From CAZXCK01 sp964639225 (lineage in GTDB: Bacteria > Chloroflexota > Anaerolineae > Aggregatilineales > Phototrophicaceae), in assembly GCA_964639225.1 (NCBI GenBank), contig CAZXCK010000035.1, positions 1-31,483 of the forward strand: a stretch of 31,483 nt of DNA, in the 5' to 3' direction. This document shows positions 1-7,255 of this stretch, in pieces (the stretch's first letter is position 1; every line of letters starts with the position of its first letter). The notes under the pieces are model-generated. The model was given only the letters and a program-made list of their open reading frames with translations, searched no databases and had not been told where the DNA came from. A program made the position numbers and the translations under genes.

Positions 1-314
1 GTCCCGAAGTAATCCGGATGAACACGGAACCACACTTCAGGGTTTACCGGCACAGACGACGTATCGCTGACCTGCACAAAACCGACCATGCGCCGACCTT
101 CGAACACACCCACTGCCGAACGCTCCAGGTCGAAGCCGGGCACACTCCAGTCACGGCGCAGATCACCGGCGTTGTCGATCTCGCGGCCAACGTATAGTCG
201 ATTAAGGACGTTGAACAACTCTACCGCTGGTGGCGCGTCGTCCAGTGTCAACGGACGCATCACAAGTTGTGGTTCAGACTGCATAGCATATACCGGCAAG
301 GCCATCAAAACCAT
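1..314 (-). CDS. GNAT-family N-acetyltransferase, N-terminal part (runs off window)
   Basis: The minus strand is open from 314 to the window edge, about 104 codons with no stop. From the downstream ATG the protein begins MQSEPQLVMRPLTLDDAPPA, and later has SAVGVFEGRRMVGFVQV and PEVWFRVHPDYFG at the edge. The order is that of GNAT acetyltransferases: an opening strand (MRPLTLDDA), a strand with the small turn EGRRMVG, then a strand (VWFRVHPDYFG) leading to the acetyl-CoA pyrophosphate loop. That loop lies outside the window, so catalytic competence and substrate cannot be judged. Three in-frame ATGs are possible, at 314, 305 and 284. The one at 284 gives the most GNAT-like N-terminus, while a GAG-rich stretch precedes 305 and 314. 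A good promoter lies just upstream on the same strand. Family call is fairly sure; function is unknown. Confidence 0.7.
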   Translation of the reverse strand, partial: MVLMALPVYAMQSEPQLVMRPLTLDDAPPAVELFNVLNRLYVGREIDNAGDLRRDWSVPGFDLERSAVGVFEGRRMVGFVQVSDTSSVPVNPEVWFRVHPDYFG

Positions 315-340
315 CTCACAGTGCGAAGAATAACTTTTCC

Positions 341-369
341 ACTCTAGCGCAAAATATCCGGGTTGTAAA
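341..369 (-). promoter_or_regulatory. Sigma70-type promoter for the GNAT gene
   Basis: Read on the minus strand, a TTTACA -35 box (369-364) and a TAGAGT -10 box (346-341) are separated by 17 bases. Transcription would start near 334, giving a leader of only about 20 bases before the first ATG of the acetyltransferase gene. Only the sequence match supports this. Confidence 0.5.
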
Positions 370-437
370 GGGTCAGAATGGTTCAATTGAGAGCAGAACG
401 ATTAAGAGTCGACTCATCGACACGGCGATGGCGGCGC

Positions 438-467
438 TTGACGCCTGCGCCGCTTTTTCGCTATACT
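438..467 (+). promoter_or_regulatory. Sigma70-type promoter of the metG leader RNA
   Basis: A TTGACG -35 box (438-443) and a TATACT -10 box (462-467) are separated by 18 bases, one of the best promoter matches in the window. Transcription would start near 474 and run into a structured region that ends in an intrinsic terminator (597-623), over 100 bases before metG. Confidence 0.65.
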
Positions 468-473
468 GGCGGC

Positions 474-623
474 ATGGACACATACCGTCACACCACCCCT
501 GATTTCATGCGAATGCCGCGCCTGGTCCTGGCCAGCAGGTGATGGTGTGTTTGGCGTGCATGGTGCGCGTCCCGGCTTGAGTTGATTGCAAATAGCCGCC
601 TGTCACCTGGCAGGCGGTTTTTA
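474..623 (+). ncRNA. Structured leader or small RNA upstream of metG, class not identified
   Basis: This is the main content of the 416-base gene-free stretch 315-730. It lies between a strong promoter and an intrinsic terminator. CACACCA (489-495) pairs with TGGTGTG (543-549), and the helix continues inward with CCTG (498-501) against CAGG (536-539). Inside are a short CAT/ATG helix capped by a GCGA (GNRA) tetraloop (507-516) and a CTGG/CCAG hairpin (522-535). A TGGT tract at 561-564 and a GGCG (553-556) that could pair with the 5' arm of the terminator follow. This order suggests a transcription attenuator for metG, possibly a divergent T-box. The canonical T-box consensus and AGTA bulge are not clearly present, so it could also be an independent small RNA. 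Confidence 0.4.
597..623 (+). terminator. Intrinsic terminator in the metG leader
   Basis: CCGCCTG (596-602) pairs with CAGGCGG (611-617) around an 8-base loop and is followed by five T residues. It sits about 110 bases before the metG start codon and downstream of a strong promoter, so it either attenuates metG or ends a separate small RNA. A weak -10-like TAGAAT at 659-664 could drive metG independently. Confidence 0.75.
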
Positions 624-730
624 TTTGCCCGTATGCCATTTCCCAGCCCGGTGTTTGTTAGAATAGACGGGTAAGCGCGCCCACACCGGCCCGCATGACG
701 CCCGCAGCACACTAAGGATAAGATCATAAC

Positions 731-2548
731 ATGAGTGAACCCAAGCACATTCACGTTTCCGTCGCCTGGCCTTACGCCAACGGCGATCTGCACGTCGGCC
801 ATCTGGCCGGTGCTTACCTACCTGCCGACATCTTCGCCCGCTATCACCGGCTGCGCGGCAACAGGGTACTGATGGTCTCCGGCTCGGACTCGCACGGAAC
901 ACCTATCTCGATGGAAGCCGACCGGCGCGGTGTAGAACCGCGTGAGGTGTTCGAGCACTATCACCGGCGCTTTCTGCTGACCCAGCTCAAACTGGGCATC
1001 AGCTACAATCTGTTCAGCCACACCGATACCGAAAACCATCACCGCATCGTCCAGGATTTGTTCCTCATGCTGCTGGAGCGCGGCTATCTCTACAAAGATA
1101 CGCAGCGGCTGCTCTACAGCGAAAAAGAAAACCGCTTCCTGCCGGATCGCTTCGTCGAAGGGACGTGCTATATCTGCGGCTACGAGTCGGCGCGCGGCGA
1201 CCAGTGCGATAACTGCGGCAATCTGATGGACGCGACCAAACTCATCAACCCACGCAATCGTGGCAACCCTGAAGACAGGCTGATCGTCCGCGAGAGCGAG
1301 CACTTCTTCCTGGACCTGAGCAAGACATCGGGCGATCTGCTGGAGTACCTGGAAGGCAATCAGGAGCGCTGGCGGCCCAACGTCGTCAACTTTACGCGCA
1401 ACCTCATCCAGCAGGGCGTCGAGGAAGGGCTGCGCGGGCGTGCCTACACCCGCGACCTGGACTGGGGCGTATCGGTGCCGCTGGAAGGCTGGGACAATAA
1501 GTGCATCTACGTCTGGTTTGAGGCGGTCAACGGCTACCTGACGGCCAGCGTCGAGTGGGCCATCAACCGCGACGAGCCGGACGCCTGGAAAGCGTGGTGG
1601 TACAACTCCGACGCCGAGACTTACTATTTCATCGGCAAAGACAACATCCCGTTCCACACGGTCATCTGGCCGGCGCAGTTGATGGGCATCAGCGGGCTGT
1701 ACAACGAAGGCGACGACACGCCCATCAACCTGCCCTACGACGTTCCGGCCAACGAGTTCATGAACATCGAGGGCAAACAGTTTTCCAAGAGCCGCAACTG
1801 GGCCATCTGGGTGCCGGATATTCTGGCCCGTTACCAGGCGGACGCGCTGCGCTACTATGTGGCGCGCTCGTTCCCGGAATCGGCGGATACCGATTTTTCA
1901 TGGGACGGCTTCTACAATCGCGTCAACAATGAACTGGTGGCCGCCTGGGGCAACCTGGTCAACCGGATGCTGGGCTTCGCCTACAAACGATTCGATGGGC
2001 AGGTTCCTGCCTACGACCAGCTCACCGAGGCGGACGCGGCCATTATCGCCCGTGCGGAGCGCGGCCTGGACGAGATCGGCGCGCTGCTGGACCGCGTGCG
2101 CCTCAAGGAAGCCCTTGAGCAGACGATGGGCATCGTCCGTGAGGCGAACGCCTACCTGGACCGGCGCGAACCCTGGAAGACGATCAAGAGCGACCCGGCA
2201 GACGCGGCGCGTTCTGTTTACGCCATCCTGCGCGTCATCGACAATCTCAAGATCATGCTGGCGCCGTTCCTGCCCTTCAGCTCGCAGAGCCTGCACGAAT
2301 ACCTGGGCTATGACGGCCAGCTCTTCGGCGATCTGACCATCCAGACATTCCACGAGGAGACGCGCAGCCACGAGGCGCTGGTCTATGACGAGACCACCGC
2401 CAGCGGACGCTGGCAGATCAGCCAGCTTCAGCCAGGACAGGCGCTGCGGCAGCCGTCGGCGCTGTTCACCAAGCTGGAACCGGACATCGTCGAGCAGGAG
2501 CGCTCGTATCTGGGCCAGCCGCACGCCGAAACGCCAATTGAGGTGTGA
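731..2548 (+). CDS. metG: Methionyl-tRNA synthetase
   Basis: Charges tRNA-Met with methionine in the cytoplasm, for both initiation and elongation. The class I signature is complete: HVGH at residues 21-24 in the HIGH position and KQFSKS at 349-354 in the KMSKS position. A single zinc knuckle is formed by C146, C149, C159 and C162 in the connective peptide, and the helical anticodon-binding domain follows to about residue 540. The 605-residue protein lacks the C-terminal Trbp111-like tRNA-binding domain found in many longer MetRS proteins. The remaining tail (about 540-605) resembles no domain I recognise. The start is preceded by an AAGGA-containing stretch around 714. Upstream lies an attenuator-like leader. 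It is not in an obvious operon, because a separate promoter precedes the next gene. Confidence 0.97.
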   Translation: MSEPKHIHVSVAWPYANGDLHVGHLAGAYLPADIFARYHRLRGNRVLMVSGSDSHGTPISMEADRRGVEPREVFEHYHRRFLLTQLKLGISYNLFSHTDTENHHRIVQDLFLMLLERGYLYKDTQRLLYSEKENRFLPDRFVEGTCYICGYESARGDQCDNCGNLMDATKLINPRNRGNPEDRLIVRESEHFFLDLSKTSGDLLEYLEGNQERWRPNVVNFTRNLIQQGVEEGLRGRAYTRDLDWGVSVPLEGWDNKCIYVWFEAVNGYLTASVEWAINRDEPDAWKAWWYNSDAETYYFIGKDNIPFHTVIWPAQLMGISGLYNEGDDTPINLPYDVPANEFMNIEGKQFSKSRNWAIWVPDILARYQADALRYYVARSFPESADTDFSWDGFYNRVNNELVAAWGNLVNRMLGFAYKRFDGQVPAYDQLTEADAAIIARAERGLDEIGALLDRVRLKEALEQTMGIVREANAYLDRREPWKTIKSDPADAARSVYAILRVIDNLKIMLAPFLPFSSQSLHEYLGYDGQLFGDLTIQTFHEETRSHEALVYDETTASGRWQISQLQPGQALRQPSALFTKLEPDIVEQERSYLGQPHAETPIEV

Positions 2549-2577
2549 GGCATGGTCACGTCAACCAGCGTGAAACT

Positions 2578-2586
2578 TGGTACAAT
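2578..2586 (+). promoter_or_regulatory. Extended -10 promoter
   Basis: TGG immediately followed by TACAAT (2581-2586) matches an extended -10 element. No convincing -35 box lies 16-18 bases upstream. Transcription would start near 2593, about 26 bases before the ATG at 2619. The same TGG-TAxAxT layout appears ahead of gatA. Confidence 0.45.
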
Positions 2587-2618
2587 GGTTGGCAGAGGCT
2601 AAACCCGGAGAGCAGATC

Positions 2619-2954
2619 ATGAACTTTCTTAAACGCCTGTTTAGCGGTGGCGGCGGCACCAGCGGCGACAAACGCAGCTTCTACGTCTACGTGCGCCCCA
2701 AACGCTGCGATGAAATCGTCGAAGTGCGCATCGACCTGATGAACGAACTCAGCCAGGAAGACACTGGCAAGGGCTACTTCGTGCGGAAGGTCGCGCGCGG
2801 GGTGCGCTGCCCGTTCCCGGCGGAGCTGCTGCTGCGCTTCGACCAAAACCGGCGCGCCATCGAAACGCAGATCAAAGACGGCGAAGTTGTTTCCGCTGAG
2901 GAATACGAGCAGTGGCTGGCGACAAAGACGGGCAGCGGCCAGCCGTCGGCATAG
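2619..2954 (+). CDS. Small conserved protein of unknown function, 111 aa
   Basis: A soluble protein of 111 residues with a basic, glycine-rich N-terminus (MNFLKRLFSGGGG) and a compact alpha/beta body. The body contains FYVYVRPKRC, a GYFVRKVARG segment and AELLLRFDQNRR, and it ends in an acidic helix with EEYEQWL. Proteins with this layout recur in Chloroflexota as I recall, some with a CxxC pair where this one keeps a single Cys, but I know no function. The ATG at 2619 was chosen because GGAG sits 8 bases upstream; an in-frame TTG at 2577 would lie inside the promoter. It lies just after metG and converges with the NTPase gene, with three bases between the stop codons. No membrane segment is visible. 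Confidence 0.75.
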   Translation: MNFLKRLFSGGGGTSGDKRSFYVYVRPKRCDEIVEVRIDLMNELSQEDTGKGYFVRKVARGVRCPFPAELLLRFDQNRRAIETQIKDGEVVSAEEYEQWLATKTGSGQPSA

Positions 2955-2957
2955 CGA

Positions 2958-3536
2958 TTACCGGCTGTCGCCGTTGGGCGTGGCCAGCGACGCGGTAAAC
3001 GAAAGCTGCGGGTTGGCGAACGGAATCAGCGCCAGCAGCACCGCCTGACTGTAGAATCCGGCGCGGTCCAGGGCATCATGCGTGAGGATGCCCACCGCGC
3101 CGTTCGCCTGCTTGGAGTTGGTGCGACCAAACACACGATCATCGGCCTCACCCAATTCCACACCCTGACGCACCAGCGCGGCGATCTCGTCGGGCAGGGT
3201 GAAGGTCGCCGTGCGGCTGTGACCTTCACCGGCAGCGCCCAGCACCACAATCCAGGCAAAAGCGAGCAGCGCCTCGCCGCCATTGTCCACACCACCTTCC
3301 ACGCCCACCCAGTAATCGGCATCCGAATACGCCCGGCGCGCATTGGCGGCCCGGTTGCGCGCACCGCGCAGAGTCTCCGCGTCGGTGGCGGGCTGGTCGC
3401 CCACGCCGGAGTCGACCGCCACACCGCTAACTGCCAGCGGCGTACCGGGGAACATGCTGGCAAACCCCAGGCGCACCGCCTCGATTTTGGTTGGGTTGGT
3501 CGAAGCGACAATCACGCGCCGCATTTTTGCTTCCAT
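2958..3536 (-). CDS. yjjX: Inosine/xanthosine triphosphatase (YjjX family)
   Basis: A house-cleaning nucleotidase expected to hydrolyse non-canonical purine nucleoside triphosphates (ITP, XTP) so that they do not enter RNA or DNA. The opening VIVASTNPTKIEAV matches the nucleotide-binding strand-loop of the YjjX/Maf/HAM1 fold. The blocks AVDSGVGDQP, RGARNRAANAR, DYWVGVEGGVD and the late NGAVGILTHD plus YSQAVLLALIPF follow in the order of E. coli YjjX. The ATG at 3536 (MEAKMRRV) is preferred to 3563 because a GGGG stretch precedes it at good spacing; 3524 is also possible. The resulting 192 residues are slightly longer than the usual 170-180. It is the last minus-strand gene of this block and converges on the small protein gene. 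Substrate range is inferred from the family. Confidence 0.88.
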   Translation of the reverse strand: MEAKMRRVIVASTNPTKIEAVRLGFASMFPGTPLAVSGVAVDSGVGDQPATDAETLRGARNRAANARRAYSDADYWVGVEGGVDNGGEALLAFAWIVVLGAAGEGHSRTATFTLPDEIAALVRQGVELGEADDRVFGRTNSKQANGAVGILTHDALDRAGFYSQAVLLALIPFANPQLSFTASLATPNGDSR

Positions 3537-3652
3537 AGGCTGCTGCCCCTGTCTGTTCGTCATGCCATATCAATCAGTATTCAAGCCACCGGCGCGGTTG
3601 CTGAACCAGCCCGGCGCGTGGTTAAAACAGGTTATGCGGTGCCCTGGCCGGT

Positions 3653-4378
3653 TTAACCCGCCACAACCAGCACTTTGAGCACCATAAACAGGCCGATACC
3701 CGCATGGGCCATAATCGCCGAGCGGGTGCTGCCAGTATACGCGCGCACGCCGGTGATCACCAGCGCATCCAGCAGCGGCAGCACAAAACCATACCACACA
3801 AAGATCGTCCGGTCATCGGCGACCGGCGTGTAAGCCGCGAAGTGAAACGCGGCATGGAAGCCAGCCACCATCAGCAGCGTGGACCACGTACCCAGCACAT
3901 GGCGCACCGCCGGGTAGAGCATCCCCCGGAAGACGAGTTCCTCACCCACTGGCTGCAGCAGACCCATAAACAGAAACGCAATGACCCAGCCGGCGATAGT
4001 CGCCCCCTCTGCGCTCAGAGTCAGCAGTTCAGACGACGCCAGGTTAAACTCGCCGGTGACGGCCTGGCTCACCAGGTCCAGGGCGATACCTGCACCCAGG
4101 CCGAACAGCAGCACAATCGGCAGGCGTGAGCGCGTGGGACCAATAGCCAGCGCGCGCTCGTCTTCCGGCGTGCGACGGCGCGTGATGAGCACAAACGCCA
4201 CCGTCAGAATCATACCGACCGACCAGCCGGTGAGCAGCGCCGCCGGCGAATCATCCAAAACAGTCTGGGCCAGCGTGGTGCCGATGACCAGCGCGGCGAA
4301 CATGGCGATAATGGCCGCAATCGCGCCGGGGAACGACCAGGGCGGCTGCGGTTCGGGACGCGAGAGCTTTCTAATCAT
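3653..4378 (-). CDS. CPBP-family intramembrane glutamic endopeptidase
   Basis: A polytopic membrane protein of 241 residues in the CPBP (Abi, CAAX prenyl protease-like) family. The diagnostic EExxxR motif is E146, E147, R151 (GEELVFRG). It is followed by the second motif around F174 to H179 (FHAAFH) and a histidine-containing third motif at H225. About six to seven hydrophobic segments are visible, starting near residue 17. Members of the family cleave within the membrane; bacterial substrates are mostly unknown, though some mature bacteriocins or protect against them. Nothing here identifies the target. It begins 12 bases after the stop of the flavoprotein gene, so the two are probably co-transcribed. 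Its ribosome-binding site (AAGGAT) overlaps the end of that upstream gene. Confidence 0.85.
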   Translation of the reverse strand: MIRKLSRPEPQPPWSFPGAIAAIIAMFAALVIGTTLAQTVLDDSPAALLTGWSVGMILTVAFVLITRRRTPEDERALAIGPTRSRLPIVLLFGLGAGIALDLVSQAVTGEFNLASSELLTLSAEGATIAGWVIAFLFMGLLQPVGEELVFRGMLYPAVRHVLGTWSTLLMVAGFHAAFHFAAYTPVADDRTIFVWYGFVLPLLDALVITGVRAYTGSTRSAIMAHAGIGLFMVLKVLVVAG

Positions 4379-4390
4379 ATGGTCTGGCTG

Positions 4391-4891
4391 CTATCCTTGC
4401 GACTGACCCCGAAACGTTGACTCGTTGAACGACCATTCATCCCCCACACGAAACAGATAGCACGGCTGGATGCCGTAGGGGTGGGGGGTGATATCCCGCG
4501 CGAAGTTGAGAACTTCGATCTCTACGGGCGTAAACTTTATCAGCAGATAACCTTCTTCTGGCCCTTGCAGGAAGAACTGCTTCCAGTCCGGACGCCAGTA
4601 CTGCTGGCGCAGCGCCAGATCGTCGACAATCTCGGCGCTGCCAGTAAAAGTAACGTAAGCATTTTCTTCGCTGTTATGAAACGAGACCGAAGCGCGCGCA
4701 TCGGCACGAATCTCAAACACTTTGCGCGTGATGTCGCGTGTGCCGAACCAGATCGTAAAGTCCGGCTCCGGTTTGAAGCACTGCATCAGCCGCGAACTGA
4801 CATGCCCCACTTCATTGTTTGTAATAAGAAAGCACAACCTGAGTGGTTCAATCGTTTCGTAAACTGCCTTCACTACTGCTTCGGGAGTCAT
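4391..4891 (-). CDS. Pyridoxamine 5'-phosphate oxidase-family protein (FMN split barrel)
   Basis: A 166-residue cytoplasmic protein with the split-barrel fold of general stress protein 26-like flavoproteins. The visible landmarks are CFLITNNEVGHVSSRLMQ, then FTIWFGTRDITRKVFEIRAD, then ASVSFHNSEENAYVTFTGSAEIV. These correspond to the strands and the phosphate-binding turn of FMN or F420 oxidoreductases of this superfamily. Such proteins bind FMN, F420 or heme, and the sequence alone does not say which. The ATG at 4891 is chosen over the one at 4906 because AGGTGGAG lies just upstream. The gene is followed at 12 bases by the CPBP protease gene and preceded at 52 bases by the lipoprotein gene, all on the same strand. 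Biosynthetic PdxH activity is unlikely because the PLP-synthesis-specific C-terminus is absent. Confidence 0.85.
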   Translation of the reverse strand: MTPEAVVKAVYETIEPLRLCFLITNNEVGHVSSRLMQCFKPEPDFTIWFGTRDITRKVFEIRADARASVSFHNSEENAYVTFTGSAEIVDDLALRQQYWRPDWKQFFLQGPEEGYLLIKFTPVEIEVLNFARDITPHPYGIQPCYLFRVGDEWSFNESTFRGQSQG

Positions 4892-4943
4892 ATATCTCCA
4901 CCTCATGTCGACTTGAAAGCCGTACTAAGCAACGCAGTAATTC

Positions 4944-5426
4944 TCACAGGCCCAGCTCATTGTAATAGACCATCACCCGGTCAGCAGAGACCGGATGGAC
5001 CAGTATCACTGCCCGCGCACCGCGCGTCCACTGGTTGGTGTAGCTGCGCCCCGAAGCGTAACACAACGCGCCATCCGTGTCGAACGGTGCCCAGCCCGGA
5101 ATATCGCGTTCCAGGTCATTGGAGAGAGTCAGCGTACCCTGTACGAACTCGTCGTCACAGTCGAACGGTTCGAGGCGGCGCGCCTGCAGCAGGTCGTCAA
5201 ACGCCTCTGTTGTCATCATAAAACGCAGATACATCACATGACCGTTGTCGTCGCTGATGTGGCCAGTGGTGGCGATTTCGGTCACACCGGCGGGAATCGG
5301 GTCGGCGATGAGCGCCCGATATACCGCCTGACCATCGCGCACGTCCCGGCCAGAGCCGCCGCACGCCGCCAGCAGAAGCGTCATGGTCAGTGCTGCCGGC
5401 AGCAGCCATAACCACCCTCTCCTCAT
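4944..5426 (-). CDS. Putative lipoprotein of unknown function, 160 aa
   Basis: The N-terminus is a textbook lipoprotein signal: two arginines, a hydrophobic run from about residue 5, and the lipobox LAAC with Cys22, followed by GGSG. The mature part (about 138 residues) begins VRDGQAVYRALIADPIPAGV, then contains ATTGHISDDNGHVMYLRF and a paired-cysteine segment (C70-region FDCDDEF and the later ALCYASGRSYTNQW). I do not recognise the domain. It would be anchored on the outer face of the cytoplasmic membrane. The ATG at 5426 is chosen because GAGG sits about 7 bases upstream and the signal peptide begins there; the longer open frame to 5603 has no signal. It is probably the first gene of the minus-strand block. 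Confidence 0.75.
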   Translation of the reverse strand: MRRGWLWLLPAALTMTLLLAACGGSGRDVRDGQAVYRALIADPIPAGVTEIATTGHISDDNGHVMYLRFMMTTEAFDDLLQARRLEPFDCDDEFVQGTLTLSNDLERDIPGWAPFDTDGALCYASGRSYTNQWTRGARAVILVHPVSADRVMVYYNELGL

Positions 5427-5602
5427 AATCGACCTCGTTGTATTTATTTCCGCCATCATGTGAGACTTTACATACACTGATTGTACCGCAAAAGCCAACT
5501 CGTAACGTGATCCACCATGCACGATTTTCACCCAACGCTTTACTTTCGTGCCTGTTTCTGGCAATTTTAGAGTAAGGTCATCGTCAGGAAAGGACGTTTG
5601 CA

Positions 5603-6664
5603 TTGGTTTACAGTGCCCACACCCGCATTTTCACCGTCGATCCGCAGCAACCGCAGGCCGACGCCATCGCCCAGGCCGCCGAGACGCTGCGCCAGGGCGG
5701 TCTGGTGGCCTTCCCAACGGAGACGGTCTACGGGCTGGGGGCCAACGCGCTGGACTCTGCCGCCATTGACCGCATCTACCGCGCCAAAGCCCGCCCGACC
5801 AGCGACCCGATCATCGCGCACATTTACACGCTGGCACAGCTCGACACGCTGGCGATCGACATTCCCGCTGCGGCGCGCCAACTGGCGGCGCGCTTCTGGC
5901 CGGGGGCACTCACGCTGGTGCTCAAACGCCACCCGAACGTGCCGCCCAACATCGCCGCCGGGCTGGCGACTGTCGCCGTGCGCATGCCAGCGCATCCGGT
6001 AGCGCGGGCGCTGCTGGCCGCCACCGATCTGCCGGTAGCCGCGCCCAGCGCCAACACTTTTACCCGTCCCAGCGCCACCACCGCTGCCCACGTCCTCGAG
6101 GACCTGCGCGGGCGCGTGGACATCGTGCTGGATGGCGGACCGACAACCATCGGCCTGGAATCGACCGTACTCGATCTCACCGCCGACACGCCGGTGGTGC
6201 TGCGGCCGGGCGGCGTCGTTATGGAGGATTTGCAGACCGTGCTGCCACAGGTACAGCTCGCGCCGCGCTATCTGGGCACAGACGAGCGCAGCGTCTCGCC
6301 GGGGCAGATGCTCAAACATTACGCGCCACGCGCTGTGCTGACGCTCTACACCGGGTCACGGCAGGCGGTGCTGTCCGCTATGCAGCAGGCCACCCGCGAG
6401 CATATCACCGCCGGGCGGCGCGTGGGCGTGCTGGTCACTGACGAGGACCGGGCCGCGTTTCACGGGCTGGCGCTGGTCGAGGCGCTGGGACCGCGTGACG
6501 ATTTGCCGGCCATCAGTCACCGGCTGTTTGCTGGCCTGCGCAGCCTGGACGCGCTAAACGTCGATGTCATCCTCGCCAGTGACTTCGGGCAGGCGGGCCT
6601 GGGCGCGGCGCTGTGGGACCGTCTGCTGCGCGCCGCCGAAGGCCGTGTGGTGACGGTCACGTAA
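5603..6664 (+). CDS. Threonylcarbamoyl-AMP synthase, Sua5 type
   Basis: Makes threonylcarbamoyl-AMP from threonine, bicarbonate and ATP, the first step of t6A37 modification of ANN-decoding tRNAs. The YrdC/Sua5 core shows FPTETVYGLG (37-46), the K62-x-R64-P-T-S-D-P substrate segment and the SAN motif (149-151). The linker SPGQMLKHYAP (232-242) and a C-terminal Rossmann-like Sua5 domain follow, so at 353 residues it is the two-domain Sua5 form rather than the short TsaC form. Translation starts at a TTG (5603) with AGGAAAGGA about 9 bases upstream; no in-frame ATG fits the N-terminus. The partner genes tsaB, tsaD and tsaE are not in this window. It diverges from the lipoprotein gene. Confidence 0.95.
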   Translation: MVYSAHTRIFTVDPQQPQADAIAQAAETLRQGGLVAFPTETVYGLGANALDSAAIDRIYRAKARPTSDPIIAHIYTLAQLDTLAIDIPAAARQLAARFWPGALTLVLKRHPNVPPNIAAGLATVAVRMPAHPVARALLAATDLPVAAPSANTFTRPSATTAAHVLEDLRGRVDIVLDGGPTTIGLESTVLDLTADTPVVLRPGGVVMEDLQTVLPQVQLAPRYLGTDERSVSPGQMLKHYAPRAVLTLYTGSRQAVLSAMQQATREHITAGRRVGVLVTDEDRAAFHGLALVEALGPRDDLPAISHRLFAGLRSLDALNVDVILASDFGQAGLGAALWDRLLRAAEGRVVTVT

Positions 6665-6684
6665 CTCGAACACCCCTTTGTCCG

Positions 6685-6690
6685 TATAAT
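6685..6690 (+). promoter_or_regulatory. -10 element followed by a palindrome
   Basis: A consensus TATAAT (6685-6690) has no good -35 box. It is followed at once by the near-perfect palindrome GGGTGTAACACCC (6691-6703), where the start site would lie. This arrangement would suit a repressor operator for the 144-residue membrane protein gene starting at 6744. Confidence 0.45.
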
Positions 6691-6743
6691 GGGTGTAACA
6701 CCCAACAACAGATCAGCGCGTACTGCGCATATGGGGATAACCA

Positions 6744-7178
6744 ATGGCCGAGACACTGGGTAAAACCGTAGCAACCATCGCCGCCTGGGGCATGCTGGGA
6801 TTGATCGGCATGATGGCGGTAATCGACAATTCGTCTTTTTCCGGCATGTGGGTTGCCCTGGGCGCCATGGCTGCCGCCCTCGTCGCCACTTTCTTCATCT
6901 GGGTTCTGTCAGAAGCGGTCAAAAAGCCTGCCGCCGGTCAGTCTGGCCAGCAGCGAGTCATCAGCGAGCGCGATGTCTCCAAGGCCAAGCGCCAGCCCGG
7001 CGACCGCCTGAGCATGCTGCTGGAACTCATGGACGAGGACGAACGCGAGGCGTTCAAAGAGACGCTCAAGCAGCGCCTACTGGACGACATGAGCCTCAAC
7101 GACGATGGCGAACTGGGCTATCGCACCACGCTCGAAGACCTGCTCGACGACGACTCGATAAGCCGGCAGCGTCGCTGA
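6744..7178 (+). CDS. Small membrane protein with acidic cytoplasmic tail, unknown function
   Basis: The 144-residue protein has two hydrophobic segments (about 10-27 and 33-56) with a short loop. A polar, charged tail (57-144) then shows RLSMLLELMDEDEREAFKET and a strongly acidic, probably helical end (LEDLLDDDSISRQRR). Both ends are predicted to be cytoplasmic. I do not recognise a family. The segment MLLELMDEDEREAFKETLKQ resembles short helical regions seen in small Chloroflexota membrane proteins, but no function follows. The ATG at 6744 has GGGGATAA upstream. The gene has its own -10 element, and the gatA promoter lies only about 30 bases after its stop, so it seems to be a single-gene unit. 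Confidence 0.7.
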   Translation: MAETLGKTVATIAAWGMLGLIGMMAVIDNSSFSGMWVALGAMAAALVATFFIWVLSEAVKKPAAGQSGQQRVISERDVSKAKRQPGDRLSMLLELMDEDEREAFKETLKQRLLDDMSLNDDGELGYRTTLEDLLDDDSISRQRR

Positions 7179-7206
7179 CAATTTCTCCGCCAGCGCGGGC
7201 CGGCTG

Positions 7207-7215
7207 TGGTATACT
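7207..7215 (+). promoter_or_regulatory. Extended -10 promoter of gatA
   Basis: TGG followed by TATACT (7210-7215) is an extended -10 element. No clear -35 box is seen. Transcription would start near 7222, leaving a leader of about 35 bases before the gatA ATG at 7256. Confidence 0.5.
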
Positions 7216-7255
7216 GTCCCGCGTTAACCGTTCCACCACACACGAGAGCAGCTTC

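Noticed and set aside
474..623. Assigning the metG leader to the T-box family outright
   Set aside because: TGGT followed by GCGCG resembles only part of the T-box core, and neither a specifier loop with AGTA bulge nor the full antiterminator could be identified.
3653..4378. Calling the CPBP protease an abortive-infection (phage defence) gene
   Set aside because: The name Abi is historical; neighbours are housekeeping-like genes and nothing suggests defence.
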